A stretch of 64,000 nucleotides of DNA, taken from NCBI GenBank assembly GCA_946965045.2, contig OX337238.1, positions 310,001 to 374,000 of the forward strand, given 5' to 3'. Made by a program: the position numbers and the translations under genes. Shown piece by piece: positions 29,912 through 38,844 of this stretch. The notes under the pieces are model-generated. The model saw only the letters and a list, made by a program, of their open reading frames with translations. It searched no databases and was not told where the DNA came from. Numbering within the stretch: the stretch's first letter is position 1; every line of letters begins with the position of its first letter. The stretch comes from Epithemia pelagica. Its lineage: Eukaryota > Bacillariophyta > Bacillariophyceae > Surirellales > Surirellaceae.

Positions 29912-31848
29912 GTGTTGTCGGAGCCAGTGGCGAGGGTGGTTTCACGTATGTCGCAGGTGGTGGCCAGGGTATCGGCGTGGAGGATGGATGCCGCCATCTC
30001 CAAGTCGTTGATGGTGATGTGTCCGTGTGGGTTCGTTGGGGTCTGGAGATGGGGGAGAAGGGCAGCGGGGATGGGGACTTGCCAGACAATGGGCGGATGT
30101 GGTGGATGGCGCGCGGAGGGACATGTCGGGGGAAGCCAGACACCGCCCATGCCGACAAGGCTAGCGTCGCAGGTGCCAACATAGGCAGGGTTTTGTTGCA
30201 CGACTTCGGCAATGCGTGTTGGTCGTGCAGCGAGATCAGAGGCAAGGACGCGAATGTCGGATAATTGGTCAAGGACGGGTTGGTTAAGGTGGACAATGCC
30301 GGTGTCATGTGCATCGGCGAGGGCGACTTGCAGTTGGGAGAAAAGGCCACGGCCGCCGGGGATTCCAAGGACCATGCTACGCATTTGGCCGAGTAGTCGT
30401 TGCCAGTCGCGAATGGGAACGGACGTGGAGGTCAACATGGAGTCGATGGTGTCCAGGAGTGTTTGGCGGCGATGGGCAGGCAAGGACAAGGTTTTTTGGA
30501 CGGTGTCAATGATCCAGCCAAGGACAGTTTTGCGAGTGGACCAGCAGGCATCGCCTTTTCGCAGTTTTTTGGTAGAAATGGGTTCGCGGCGATTGGCATC
30601 GGTGGGGTGGTCGTCGTTGGGTCGGAAGACGAGATCGTTGCAATGGAGGAGGGTCCTGCGGAGGCGATTGAGGCGAGGTCGCGAGCCTTGCGCTGCGAGC
30701 ACTTCGTCATCCAAATATACGTCGGTGTAGGCCAATGGGCCGGGATTGTGTTTGACAAAGATGGATGAGGGTTGGTTCCGAGGGACCAAGTCAAGGAGAC
30801 TTTGGTTGGAAAGACGCGGGGCAGGGTGCTGGGCCTGTGGTGGGATGGGAAGAGTAATTACAGGGTGTGTGGCGTCGTCCGGCGGGGGTGCAGTGCTGGC
30901 CAAACCTTCCAGGGGGTGGGGAGGGGGGTCCCAGGCGACGGTGGTCATGAGCTGGTTGGCCAAGTCGGCGACGGTCTCCGTAAATGAGGTGAATTGGGCA
31001 GGGCTTTCGGTCCAGCCCATGGGGAGGGTCAATGGGAAGGCAATGAGGTCGTCGGCGGAGGGAGTAGGAGGAGGAAGGATGACACCGAGGCGAGGGACGT
31101 GGGCGGGGCACAAGGGGACACGATAAAAGCCATCGGACAGGTCAATCTTAAGAAGGTAGACGGGGCCGTAGCGTGGTTTGGCAGCGTAGATTTTTTGTAA
31201 AAGCCGTTTTAAGGTGCCGCCGAATTGCATTGCCTCGCTGTGCGACCGGCGGTCGGTGGTAGCGTTAACACCGCTGTAGGTGTAGTCCACGATGATGCGT
31301 GGACGCCGTTCGCGTTGCGGAACGCAGCCGATGGGTGAGATGCGTAGGTTGGGGAGGTGGCGCACTGAGTTGTAGGGGAGTACCACCCAGTAGCCTCGGG
31401 CCACCATGTCGGCCATATCTGAGTAGATGAAATCTTGGAACTCGTATGCACTTTTGTGGCAACCACGTTGTTTGGCCATGTGGCGGAGAGAGGGGGACCA
31501 TTCGTGGTCGGTGGAGAGAATCGGGACGCCGGCGCGTCGGAATTCGGCCAAGAGTGCAGCAGCTCGATGCGGCACTTGGGAAATGAGGGGGGCGATGCAC
31601 GACCGGCCTCGGACTTGATGTACGAAATCTACCCAGGGAAGAGACGAGAGTAAGGCGGAATGTTTTTCTACTAACTTACCAAGGTCGCTGCAATAGGTGT
31701 CCGGGGCGGGGCTCGTGACTATGTCGTTGTGTGAGATCGGAGAATGGGAAGGTAACGAATGGGCGACGGGAGAGGGGTAAGTAGTAGGTGGCCTGGAGAT
31801 GGTGAGTCGGGCGCGCTTGTGTGCATGACTTGCATCTTGGCCACACCC
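29680..31848 (-). CDS. Reverse transcriptase-RNase H (Pol), in frame with Gag after one TAG
   Basis: The frame is open from directly after the Gag stop (31849-31851) to the stop at 29680: 722 codons, with no ATG in the first 91 codons or for about 30 more. RT motifs are L-L-K-I-D-L-S-D-G-F-Y (A), M-G-W-T-E-S-P-A-Q-F (B) and V-Y-L-D-D-E-V (the YxDD catalytic box). RNase H follows with G-T-C-D-A-S, N-D-L-E-M-A, T-G-S-D-N-T and G-D-Q-N-H-L-A-D-D-A, so all acidic residues are present. No protease or integrase domain is seen. Same-frame placement behind a single amber codon and the lack of a usable start suggest expression as a Gag-Pol read-through product. Confidence 0.88.
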   Translation of the reverse strand, partial: GCGQDASHAHKRARLTISRPPTTYPSPVAHSLPSHSPISHNDIVTSPAPDTYCSDLGKLVEKHSALLSSLPWVDFVHQVRGRSCIAPLISQVPHRAAALLAEFRRAGVPILSTDHEWSPSLRHMAKQRGCHKSAYEFQDFIYSDMADMVARGYWVVLPYNSVRHLPNLRISPIGCVPQRERRPRIIVDYTYSGVNATTDRRSHSEAMQFGGTLKRLLQKIYAAKPRYGPVYLLKIDLSDGFYRVPLCPAHVPRLGVILPPPTPSADDLIAFPLTLPMGWTESPAQFTSFTETVADLANQLMTTVAWDPPPHPLEGLASTAPPPDDATHPVITLPIPPQAQHPAPRLSNQSLLDLVPRNQPSSIFVKHNPGPLAYTDVYLDDEVLAAQGSRPRLNRLRRTLLHCNDLVFRPNDDHPTDANRREPISTKKLRKGDACWSTRKTVLGWIIDTVQKTLSLPAHRRQTLLDTIDSMLTSTSVPIRDWQRLLGQMRSMVLGIPGGRGLFSQLQVALADAHDTGIVHLNQPVLDQLSDIRVLASDLAARPTRIAEVVQQNPAYVGTCDASLVGMGGVWLPPTCPSARHPPHPPIVWQVPIPAALLPHLQTPTNPHGHITINDLEMAASILHADTLATTCDIRETTLATGSDNTCAVAWNHRGSVTTTGPAAYLLRLNSLHQRRHRYQHIVTYLPGDQNHLADDASRFVTYSHTALLSHFNRTYPQNEPW

Positions 31849-33960
31849 CTATTCGTGAAGTTGCTCGGCGACGAGAGAGGCGACGGCGGCCGTCTTGGAC
31901 TCCGAGAGGGGACGATGGGTCTTGGTGCGGTTGCAACTGGAGTAGCAGTGACCGCGGAGGTGGTAGCTGAGACAGATGGGGAGGTTCTGACCGTTGTCGT
32001 CGGTGTCGGTGGACGCAGGCGCGAGTTTGCTAATGTCGCGAATGCGTTTGGAGGAGGCTTCGAGCCGTTGCTTCCACTCGGCGGTCACGGTAGGATTGGT
32101 GACGAGGGATCCCCCGCGTCCAGCAGTGGGGTTGGTCGCTTTTGGTTTGGTGCTAGGAGTAGGTGGTGTGGAGGGGGACTGGCCATTGTCACGAGGCGGA
32201 GACGCGGTTTTTCGGACCGGTGGAGAGTGGTCGGCGGGTGGGAGCAAGCGGTAGGAGTCCGGGAGCTCGGGCAGCAGATGGAACTGCTGCAAGGAGATCA
32301 ATTGAAGGAGATCGGAGAAGGGAGGCAAGGGTGTGCTCAGGGCCCCGTTGTTGAGCATGAGTTGGTGGGTGTAGGTCACCATGTGGGTTTGGACCCAGCG
32401 CAGGATGCGAGGAATGACGGATTTTGCGAGGGCTGCGTTGTAGCGAGACGAGAGATGGAGTGTCGTGGCTATGGAAGGCCATTGCTTGAGGCAGAAGTGT
32501 CGAAAGGCACCGGCAAAGGCGTGATGGGGGCCTTGGAGCACGTCTAGCTGAACACTCGTCGAACACAGCATCATGCCCGCGGTGAAAGGGTCCTGGGGAA
32601 TGCGTATCTCCTTGGTAGAGAAGGACGCTTGTTCGCCCAAGGTGGGGGCAGACATTCCTTGCAGCATGGTTTCGTAGTTGGTGGCGCGAAGATCGACGGT
32701 CTTGCTTAGTTCGTCGCCGATGAAAAGGCCGAGAGAGAACGGTTGGAGTCCCAGTGACAAGTCGTGGGCCAGGTGGGGCTCCACGCCGAATCGCGCTGTG
32801 AGGACCATGTCTTTGGTCTCTTTTGAAACCACAGGAGTGTGTGAAGTTGCGGCATCGGGATGGCGAGCACGTTCGCGGATGGCGTTGCGTAACAGTGCTA
32901 GGTGTTCGCCTTTGTCGGCGTTGACGAGTTGTATATACAGAGGGGGGAGGTCCGACTCGTCACCAACGGAGCAAAAGGCCATCCAGTCGCGTGCGATGGT
33001 ACGGTACTTCGTTGCCGAGGGTAGTTTGTCGACTTTCTCGGCGACACGGCGGGCCTCGTCCTGGGCGCGTTCGGCAGCCCGGTCGGCCTGGAATGCGGTC
33101 AAGAAGTCGAGCAAGGGTTGTTGGGCTGCGGCGGTGGCGCCCGCAGCGGGCAAGGGGGTAGCAAGTGGACCCAAGGCGGGTATGTCCCGGATGATGATGT
33201 TCCATCGATGGCGATCAATCTGACTGTCATCGATGACAGGCGGAAAAACGTCATTGATGTCGCCAAGTGAAGTAGCTGGTTCGGTAGGAGAGCGTCGGGC
33301 CGTAGACGCGACACGGAGCCAATCGAGCAATGGGCGACAGGCATCGGTGCGGGAGTCGCTGGTAATGGCCGTGCTCAAAAGGGTCCAGGCTTCTCGCGGT
33401 GTCAATGTCTTCCCCAGCACCAACGAAACGTAAGCGGGGGGTACAGGAATTACGTGACGGGTGGTAACGGACTCGCTTGCACGATCGGAAGAAACAAGGC
33501 GGTCCAGGAGCTCTTTTTCGTAGTCTGCTTGCCACAAGGTATCCATCGTCGCGAGGGTCGGGACGCGTTGTGCATCGGTCGCGGTGAAAACGTCGGCTTG
33601 GAGCGTGACCGTTTTGATGAAGTTGCTGCCGCGCCGAATGTCACCAAGGAAGGCAATGACTTGGCCGTCCCACTGCGACTCGGGATGCGCGAGATCGGCT
33701 TCGTACTTGGATGGTCGATGAACTGAGACGATGCGCTGGTCGCCACCGATGGTGACTTGGGCAAGGAAGACTTTGGGAATGTTTTGTGCTGACGAGACAA
33801 CCGTTTCGAACAAATCTTCGGAAGAAAGGCCTGTGCTGGCGTCGTAGTTCTTGTAGAGGGCGGCGTATTGCCCATTAAAGGCGTCCCGTTGGCGATCGTA
33901 GCGTGTTGCATAGTTGTGAGGGGCCGCCAGCGGCGCTGGAGCGGTTGGTGGTGGCACCAT
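31849..33960 (-). CDS. Gag-like nucleocapsid protein of the retrotransposon
   Basis: The protein has 703 residues; its ATG at 33960 lies only 3 bp inside repeat A1. It is mostly helical and low in cysteine until the C-terminus. Residues about 660-682 form C-x8-C-x3-C-x5-H (C-L-S-Y-H-L-R-G-H-C-Y-S-S-C then H), a CCCH-like zinc knuckle suited to RNA binding. A P/S/T-rich linker precedes it. A short coil region (R-A-A-E-R-A-Q-D-E-A-R-R-V-A) lies near residue 300. It is assigned as Gag from position, size and zinc motif; there is no direct sequence match to retroviral capsids. Confidence 0.75.
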   Translation of the reverse strand: MVPPPTAPAPLAAPHNYATRYDRQRDAFNGQYAALYKNYDASTGLSSEDLFETVVSSAQNIPKVFLAQVTIGGDQRIVSVHRPSKYEADLAHPESQWDGQVIAFLGDIRRGSNFIKTVTLQADVFTATDAQRVPTLATMDTLWQADYEKELLDRLVSSDRASESVTTRHVIPVPPAYVSLVLGKTLTPREAWTLLSTAITSDSRTDACRPLLDWLRVASTARRSPTEPATSLGDINDVFPPVIDDSQIDRHRWNIIIRDIPALGPLATPLPAAGATAAAQQPLLDFLTAFQADRAAERAQDEARRVAEKVDKLPSATKYRTIARDWMAFCSVGDESDLPPLYIQLVNADKGEHLALLRNAIRERARHPDAATSHTPVVSKETKDMVLTARFGVEPHLAHDLSLGLQPFSLGLFIGDELSKTVDLRATNYETMLQGMSAPTLGEQASFSTKEIRIPQDPFTAGMMLCSTSVQLDVLQGPHHAFAGAFRHFCLKQWPSIATTLHLSSRYNAALAKSVIPRILRWVQTHMVTYTHQLMLNNGALSTPLPPFSDLLQLISLQQFHLLPELPDSYRLLPPADHSPPVRKTASPPRDNGQSPSTPPTPSTKPKATNPTAGRGGSLVTNPTVTAEWKQRLEASSKRIRDISKLAPASTDTDDNGQNLPICLSYHLRGHCYSSCNRTKTHRPLSESKTAAVASLVAEQLHE

Positions 33961-33963
33961 GGT

Positions 33964-34100
33964 TATTAGCTATTCTATCGAACGGTCTCTCGCGACGGCA
34001 AGAAAGAATGAGACTCGGCTCAAGGAAGAAAGAAGATTGTGTGACACTGCGTGCGCGCAAGCCTGTGCTCCGTCCGTCTGTTGTCCGCACACAACAACAA
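33964..34100 (-). repeat. Split direct repeat A1
   Basis: A 137-bp repeat at the 5' end of the element, identical by eye to 28134-28270. It probably carries the element's promoter. On the plus strand it supplies an ATG (34008) in frame with the downstream SulP gene. Confidence 0.92.
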
Positions 34101-34319
34101 CAGCTTGATTCATGGAATGACATCAATCATAGCAACAACAATGGCGTCCTATTACTCGTTCATGGCTTTGTATTACAGTCGCCCGTGTCGGTTCGCCGTG
34201 ACGTCGCAACAAGGATATCCAAGAACAAGGGGAGTCGTCATGGGCCAACATGTTCCACACCTGTTACCGCAACGACCCATCACTATAATGGTCGATTCTT
34301 CTCAGCCATTCGTCTGGAA

Positions 34320-36191
34320 ATGTCAGTCGATGACGAGGGTGACACAACCACCACAAACGACGACGACGACGACAAACCGCAGTCACCAAATGTCGAGGCG
34401 TCACTTCCTCCTCCTCCATCCCAGGCCGAATCAGTGGTCATCAACGCCAAGTCGGTCACTGCGGAATCGTTCCGCGATACTACTGTGGACGACGACAACA
34501 AGAACAAGCTATCCGTCTGGTTGCGGTCGAGTGCCGCGGGGTTGGCCGTCAGTTTGGCCATGGTACCCAAAGCCGTGGCCTTTTCCTTTGTGGCTGGGGT
34601 CAGTCCCCTGGTCGGATTGTGGACGACTGTCGTCTTGGGATTTGTGGCGGCCATTTTGGGAGGACGGGCCGGCATTTGTTCGTCCGCGTCGGGGGCCTGT
34701 TCGGTTGTGGTGGCCGCCCTGTGTGCCAGTCATGGACCCGGGTACGTCTCGACCTGTGCTATTTTGGCCGGGGCCTTGCAAGTCCTGGCCGGCTGTCTGG
34801 GATTGGGCAAATTCATTCGCTTGGTACCACATCCCGTCATGTTGGGCTTTGTCAATGGTTTGGCCATTGTCATGACGCGGGCTCAATTGGTACACTTTCG
34901 ATCATCCTCGGCGAATGGTGGCGGCTTTTTGTCACTCCTCACGGCCCAGGGTGCCAGCATGTATGGGGTCACGGCCTTGACCATGGTACTGGTCAAACTC
35001 TGGCCCAAGGTCAGCCAAAAGGTTCGGGCCCTGGCCTCGATTCCCTCCACCTTGGCCGCCGTCGTTCTGTCGACGGTCGTGGCCAAGGGATTGCAGTTGC
35101 CGGTCCGGACCTTGGCCGACATTGCTGGTGCCGAAACCTTTGGCGGTGGATGGGCCGTCGTGCCCCGATTGGCCTGGCCCACGGGTGTTCCACCAACGTG
35201 GTCCACCCTCCAAATCGTCTTGCCCTATGCCATGACCATGGCCGCCGTTGGATGTATTGAAAGCTTGTTGACCATGCAACTGCTGGATGGAATGGTGGAT
35301 GACGGCCAACGAGGATCGACGAGACAAGAATGTATTGGTCAAGGATGTGGCAACGTCTTGGCGGGTTTTACGGGAGGGATTGGCGGCTGTGCGCTCTTGG
35401 GACAAAGCATTATTAACGTGCAATCGGGCGGCGGTGGTTCCAAGTGGTCCGGCATGAGCATGGCGCTCTTTTTGGCCACCGGCATTGTCATTGCCGCTCC
35501 CTTGTTGGGAGCCGTGCCCGTGGCATCGCTCGTGGGAGTCATGTTGCTCGTCTGTCACTCCACCTTTTCCTGGTCGTCTCTGCGCTTGTTGCGCAAAATT
35601 CCCAAACTCGATGCCGCCGTGATTGCTCTCGTGTCCATTGCCACGGTCCAAAAAGATTTGGCCTACGCCGTCGTGCTCGGAACCATGGCCAGTGCCTTGG
35701 GATTTGCCTGGAAACAATCCACCACTCTCACAGCGTCGTCCTCCAGCTTTGTCGTCCAGGACAATAAAGACGATAAAACAGGCACCACCAAAAAGCTGTA
35801 TCAATTGAATGGACCCGTCTTTTTTGGGTCCACCACTCAATTCACGTCCCTGTTTGACCCCAAGACGGATCCGGAAGAGGTGATTGTGGATTTTACCAAC
35901 TCGCGCGTCATGGACCATTCGGCCTTGGAGGCCATTCAAACGGTTGCCGATCAGTACGGGGCACTGGGGAAAACGATTCGACTCCGTCGTTTGTCCAAGG
36001 ATTGTGTCCAACTCTTGCAACGCCTGGATCGTCGTCGTGGGGACGACAACAACCAACCAAACAGCCGCAGCAGCAACGACACAACGACGAGTCGTCTACC
36101 ACCCTATGAAGTCATCGAGTCGGATCCTACACATGATCCCGTCTACCAAGTAGCCGAGTCCTCGGAACGATACAGGTATATCAAAGTGTAA
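34320..36191 (+). CDS. SulP-family anion transporter with STAS domain
   Basis: The protein has 623 residues from the ATG at 34320, the first in-frame Met in host sequence. The frame stays open back to the retrotransposon, so the native start was probably further upstream. An acidic N-terminus (D/T-rich) precedes the SulP membrane domain, about 60-480, with A-G-L-A-V-S-L-A-M-V-P-K-A-V-A-F, G-L-W-T-T-V, S-G-A-C-S-V-V-V-A-A-L and F-I-R-L-V-P-H-P-V-M-L-G-F-V-N-G. About 10-12 hydrophobic helices are seen. A cytosolic STAS domain (about 495-600) contains V-F-F-G-S-T-T and V-D-F-T-N-S-R-V-M-D-H-S-A. The sequence style is close to bacterial sulfate permeases. The ion could be sulfate, bicarbonate or another anion; this cannot be read from the sequence. 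A truncated relative lies at about 38180-38674. Confidence 0.9.
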   Translation: MSVDDEGDTTTTNDDDDDKPQSPNVEASLPPPPSQAESVVINAKSVTAESFRDTTVDDDNKNKLSVWLRSSAAGLAVSLAMVPKAVAFSFVAGVSPLVGLWTTVVLGFVAAILGGRAGICSSASGACSVVVAALCASHGPGYVSTCAILAGALQVLAGCLGLGKFIRLVPHPVMLGFVNGLAIVMTRAQLVHFRSSSANGGGFLSLLTAQGASMYGVTALTMVLVKLWPKVSQKVRALASIPSTLAAVVLSTVVAKGLQLPVRTLADIAGAETFGGGWAVVPRLAWPTGVPPTWSTLQIVLPYAMTMAAVGCIESLLTMQLLDGMVDDGQRGSTRQECIGQGCGNVLAGFTGGIGGCALLGQSIINVQSGGGGSKWSGMSMALFLATGIVIAAPLLGAVPVASLVGVMLLVCHSTFSWSSLRLLRKIPKLDAAVIALVSIATVQKDLAYAVVLGTMASALGFAWKQSTTLTASSSSFVVQDNKDDKTGTTKKLYQLNGPVFFGSTTQFTSLFDPKTDPEEVIVDFTNSRVMDHSALEAIQTVADQYGALGKTIRLRRLSKDCVQLLQRLDRRRGDDNNQPNSRSSNDTTTSRLPPYEVIESDPTHDPVYQVAESSERYRYIKV

Positions 36192-36535
36192 CCTACGACG
36201 ACGAACGTATTGCCTCATCTATAGCAATCATAGAGTCCAACGATCTATATGGCTAGTCTCCATTCTAGTAGATTTGGAATCACCGTCAGGCTGGCTTTCG
36301 GAGGCCCATATATGATACGAAAAAAACTGGATGACCTTGTTTCAGTCCGACTAGAACTTTAGGTCCATTCATGGATCGCACAATCGTCCATACTTATAGG
36401 AGTAGGAGTATATAGGTAGGCGTAGGAGTATACTAACATGAGAATTGTGAATGGTAGCCGGACTGACGGACAGACCACCCATCATCAAGGAGAGAAAAAG
36501 ATACAAAAAGATCTCAAAGATGCTGATGGATCGCC
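36192..36535. other. Intergenic region, nothing recognised
   Basis: A short gap between SulP and the hydrolase gene. It has a small tandem run around 36400-36435 (taggagtata repeats). Confidence 0.5.
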
Positions 36536-37594
36536 ATGGTGTCAATACCCCTCGCGCAGTTTCTTCTCCTCCTCCTTGCTGTTATTCTTCCAGTGACAAG
36601 AACCATATCCCTCACAGCAGAGCCCAACCACCAACGAAAACTCAAGAGTAGTCGAAAGAATAGCAGGATGCCTGGTCCAAAAGAATCACCACCACCACAA
36701 CTCTTGTTCCTTCCCACCCAAGACAAGGGCACGGACCAGTATATTGCCTATCATTTCAAACCAGGTAGTACCAACGCAGAAGACGACGACAAACCAGTGT
36801 CACCCGTCATTGTTTTTTGTGGCGGGTTTCGATCCGACATGACGGGTCGCAAAGCCATGGCCTTGGAGCAACACTGTCAACAACAACCGAAAGGACGACC
36901 GTATCTTCGATTTGATTACCGGGGCCATGGACAATCCAGTGGAACCGACTGCTTTGCACACTGGACCTTGGCGGATTGGATTTACGATACCGTGGCCGTC
37001 GTGAATCACCTAGTCGCCAATGGTCGTCCCCAACAAGTGATTTTGGTGGGATCTTCCATGGGTGCCTGGATTGCCCTGCACGTCGCTCAGCTGTTACCCG
37101 AACTCGTGGTGGGTGTCGTGACGATTGCGGCGGCACCTGATTTTACCAAAGATTTACTCGAGCAAGTGAGGCAGGAGGAAGCGTCCTGGAAGGAATTGCA
37201 ATCGACGGGAGTCTCCCACCGTCCCTCCCTGTATTCACCCACGGACCAACCCTATCCCATTTCCCAACGACTCTTGGAAGATGCCAAGCAATGGTACTTG
37301 TTGGAACCCACCAATAGCAACGACAATGACGATAACGACAAGAGCAACAGTCGCATCTCCCTCCATTGTCCAGTCCATTTACTTCACGGAGAACAAGATG
37401 TCGATGTCTCGTTCCAAAAGTCGCTGGACTTGGCGAAACACTTGTCGTCGTCGTCCTCCAACGACGACAACAATCCTCCTCCTCACGTGGCCGTCACCTT
37501 GCTCCCCCACGGGGACCATCGCCTCTCCACACCGCAAGATCTCGTGTATATTTTGGCCGCGGTCGACACCATGTGCCAACTCGTTGCTCTGTAA
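36536..37594 (+). CDS. Alpha/beta hydrolase, ABHD10-like
   Basis: The protein has 352 residues, ATG at 36536. Residues 1-23 form a signal or anchor segment (L-L-L-L-L-A-V-I-L). The fold shows V-I-V-F-C-G-G-F-R-S-D-M, L-R-F-D-Y-R-G-H-G-Q-S, the nucleophile elbow G-S-S-M-G (Ser174), H-G-E-Q-D-V-D-V (Asp) and G-D-H-R-L-S (His). The F-x-G-G-F-x-S-D-M plus D-Y-x-G-H-G-x-S pairing is characteristic of ABHD10-type thioesterases/depalmitoylases (family knowledge). An N/D-rich insertion precedes the Asp strand. Secretory-pathway or mitochondrial targeting is possible. The substrate is inferred only by family. Confidence 0.85.
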   Translation: MVSIPLAQFLLLLLAVILPVTRTISLTAEPNHQRKLKSSRKNSRMPGPKESPPPQLLFLPTQDKGTDQYIAYHFKPGSTNAEDDDKPVSPVIVFCGGFRSDMTGRKAMALEQHCQQQPKGRPYLRFDYRGHGQSSGTDCFAHWTLADWIYDTVAVVNHLVANGRPQQVILVGSSMGAWIALHVAQLLPELVVGVVTIAAAPDFTKDLLEQVRQEEASWKELQSTGVSHRPSLYSPTDQPYPISQRLLEDAKQWYLLEPTNSNDNDDNDKSNSRISLHCPVHLLHGEQDVDVSFQKSLDLAKHLSSSSSNDDNNPPPHVAVTLLPHGDHRLSTPQDLVYILAAVDTMCQLVAL

Positions 37595-37599
37595 TAACA

Positions 37600-38674
37600 T
37601 GGTCCAACCTATAGATCGCATTGGCCAGTGACGACAAAAGACGACCCATGTCTCCAGGTGGGCAATTCCAATTTCTAAAAAGAGCAACGTTTGGCGAATC
37701 TGTGGTCTCGAATCACAAAGGCACTTTGATGGATTTTGGTTGTTTCAAGTTTGTGCCGTGTCTGCTGGATTCGGAGAGGGTGCCTTGTAAAACAGGCACT
37801 TGTTTTTTCCAGGAAACCCCAGTGTCGTTGTTGGTATACCGTGTCCGGTTTCGTTGGGTTTCGAGTTTGGTTTTGGTGACAAGGATTGGTGTTGCAACAA
37901 CAGACGGTGGCCCGTTTATTTCCTCCTCCTCCTTCTTCTGCCTTTTTTTGTAGGGCTCGTTTGGTAGTTGCCAATTCGAGTGCTTCTTGTCGAGGATTGG
38001 TCCAGAGTTTCCATTCCAACACACGGTCCACGGATTGATGTTGTTGGTGTTGCTGCTGTTGCTGTTCTTGTCTGAATGGTTCTTGTTGGTTGTTTCTTGC
38101 TGTGGACCAGGACAACACCAGACTTGGAGTTGGGCACCAAAGGGAATAAGGGCCGCCTTTTTGTGGTGGGAAATTCTGCAACAGAGGCCAGAGCCCAAAG
38201 CTTTTTGCGGACCCTGGGCCAGAGTTGGAACAGCAGTGCCATGACCAAGGCCATGACCCCATACTTACTGGCACCCTGGGCCGTGAGGAGCGACAAAAAT
38301 CCGCTGCCGCTCTTTGCCAATGATCGAATGTGTACCACTTCAGCCCGCCGCGTCATGACAAGAATGGCCAAACCATGGACAAAGCCCAACATGACGGGAT
38401 GTGGCGGTACCAAGCGAATGAATTGGTCCAATCCCAGGCAGCCGGCTAGTACTTGCAAGGTCCCGGCTAGCATGGCACAGGCCGAGACATAGGCGGGTCC
38501 ATGACTGGCACAAAGGGCGGCTACCACGACCGAACAGGCCCCTGACGGCGATGAACAAATGCCAACTCGTCCTCCCAAGGTGGGGGGCACAAAGCCCAAG
38601 ACGACCGTCGTCCACAATCCTACCAAGGGACTGACACCAGCCACAACGGAAAAGGCCACGGCTTCGGGTATCAT
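37600..38674 (-). pseudogene. Chimeric pseudogene: SulP fragment joined to two pieces of the methyltransferase-like gene
   Basis: Read on the minus strand, 38674-38185 matches the SulP membrane domain from P-x-A-V-A-F-S to K-x-x-A-L-A-S, with small indels. At about 38180 it switches to the methyltransferase-like gene (F-P-T-K-K/R, then P-R-Q-E-A-L-E-L-A-T). At about 37905 it jumps to that gene's last 30 codons and 3' flank (compare 37610-37890 with 39720-39995). Frames are broken by several indels. The source gene lies 1.2 kb away in the same orientation, while the SulP source lies 2 kb away in the opposite orientation. Confidence 0.82.
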
Positions 38675-38844
38675 CCACCAAACACTATACCCCCAATACG
38701 ACTACCTGTACTGCTACTAGCAATCGAGCCTCCTTTGTCAAATGGCGACAACAGTCTAAGAACATAGCAGACTATACGTTAAACTACGAAGAAGACCCTG
38801 AATCATCTTGACAAGAAGAACACCAGCTATCAAGAAACTTACTT

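Larger units (their letters stand above)
27999..34100 (-). mobile_element. Ngaro/PAT-like (DIRS order) tyrosine-recombinase retrotransposon
   Basis: The element is 6,102 bp, read on the minus strand from 34100 to 27999. Two repeat families give the order A1 (34100-33964), Gag, RT-RNase H, tyrosine recombinase, B1 (28387-28271), A2 (28270-28134), 18 bp, B2 (28115-27999). This is the split-direct-repeat layout of PAT and Ngaro elements. B1 and A2 abut exactly at the point where the outer ends of A1 and B2 would join in a circular intermediate. There is no DDE integrase, no LTRs and no evident target-site duplication, as expected for recombinase-mediated insertion. No methyltransferase domain was seen after RNase H, favouring Ngaro over PAT/DIRS. 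The A copies look identical and all ORFs are long, suggesting recent activity. Confidence 0.9.

Noticed and set aside
30212-30730. Plus-strand frames across the retrotransposon RT region
   Set aside because: They are antisense shadows of a GC-rich coding region; the minus strand carries the full RT and RNase H motif set.
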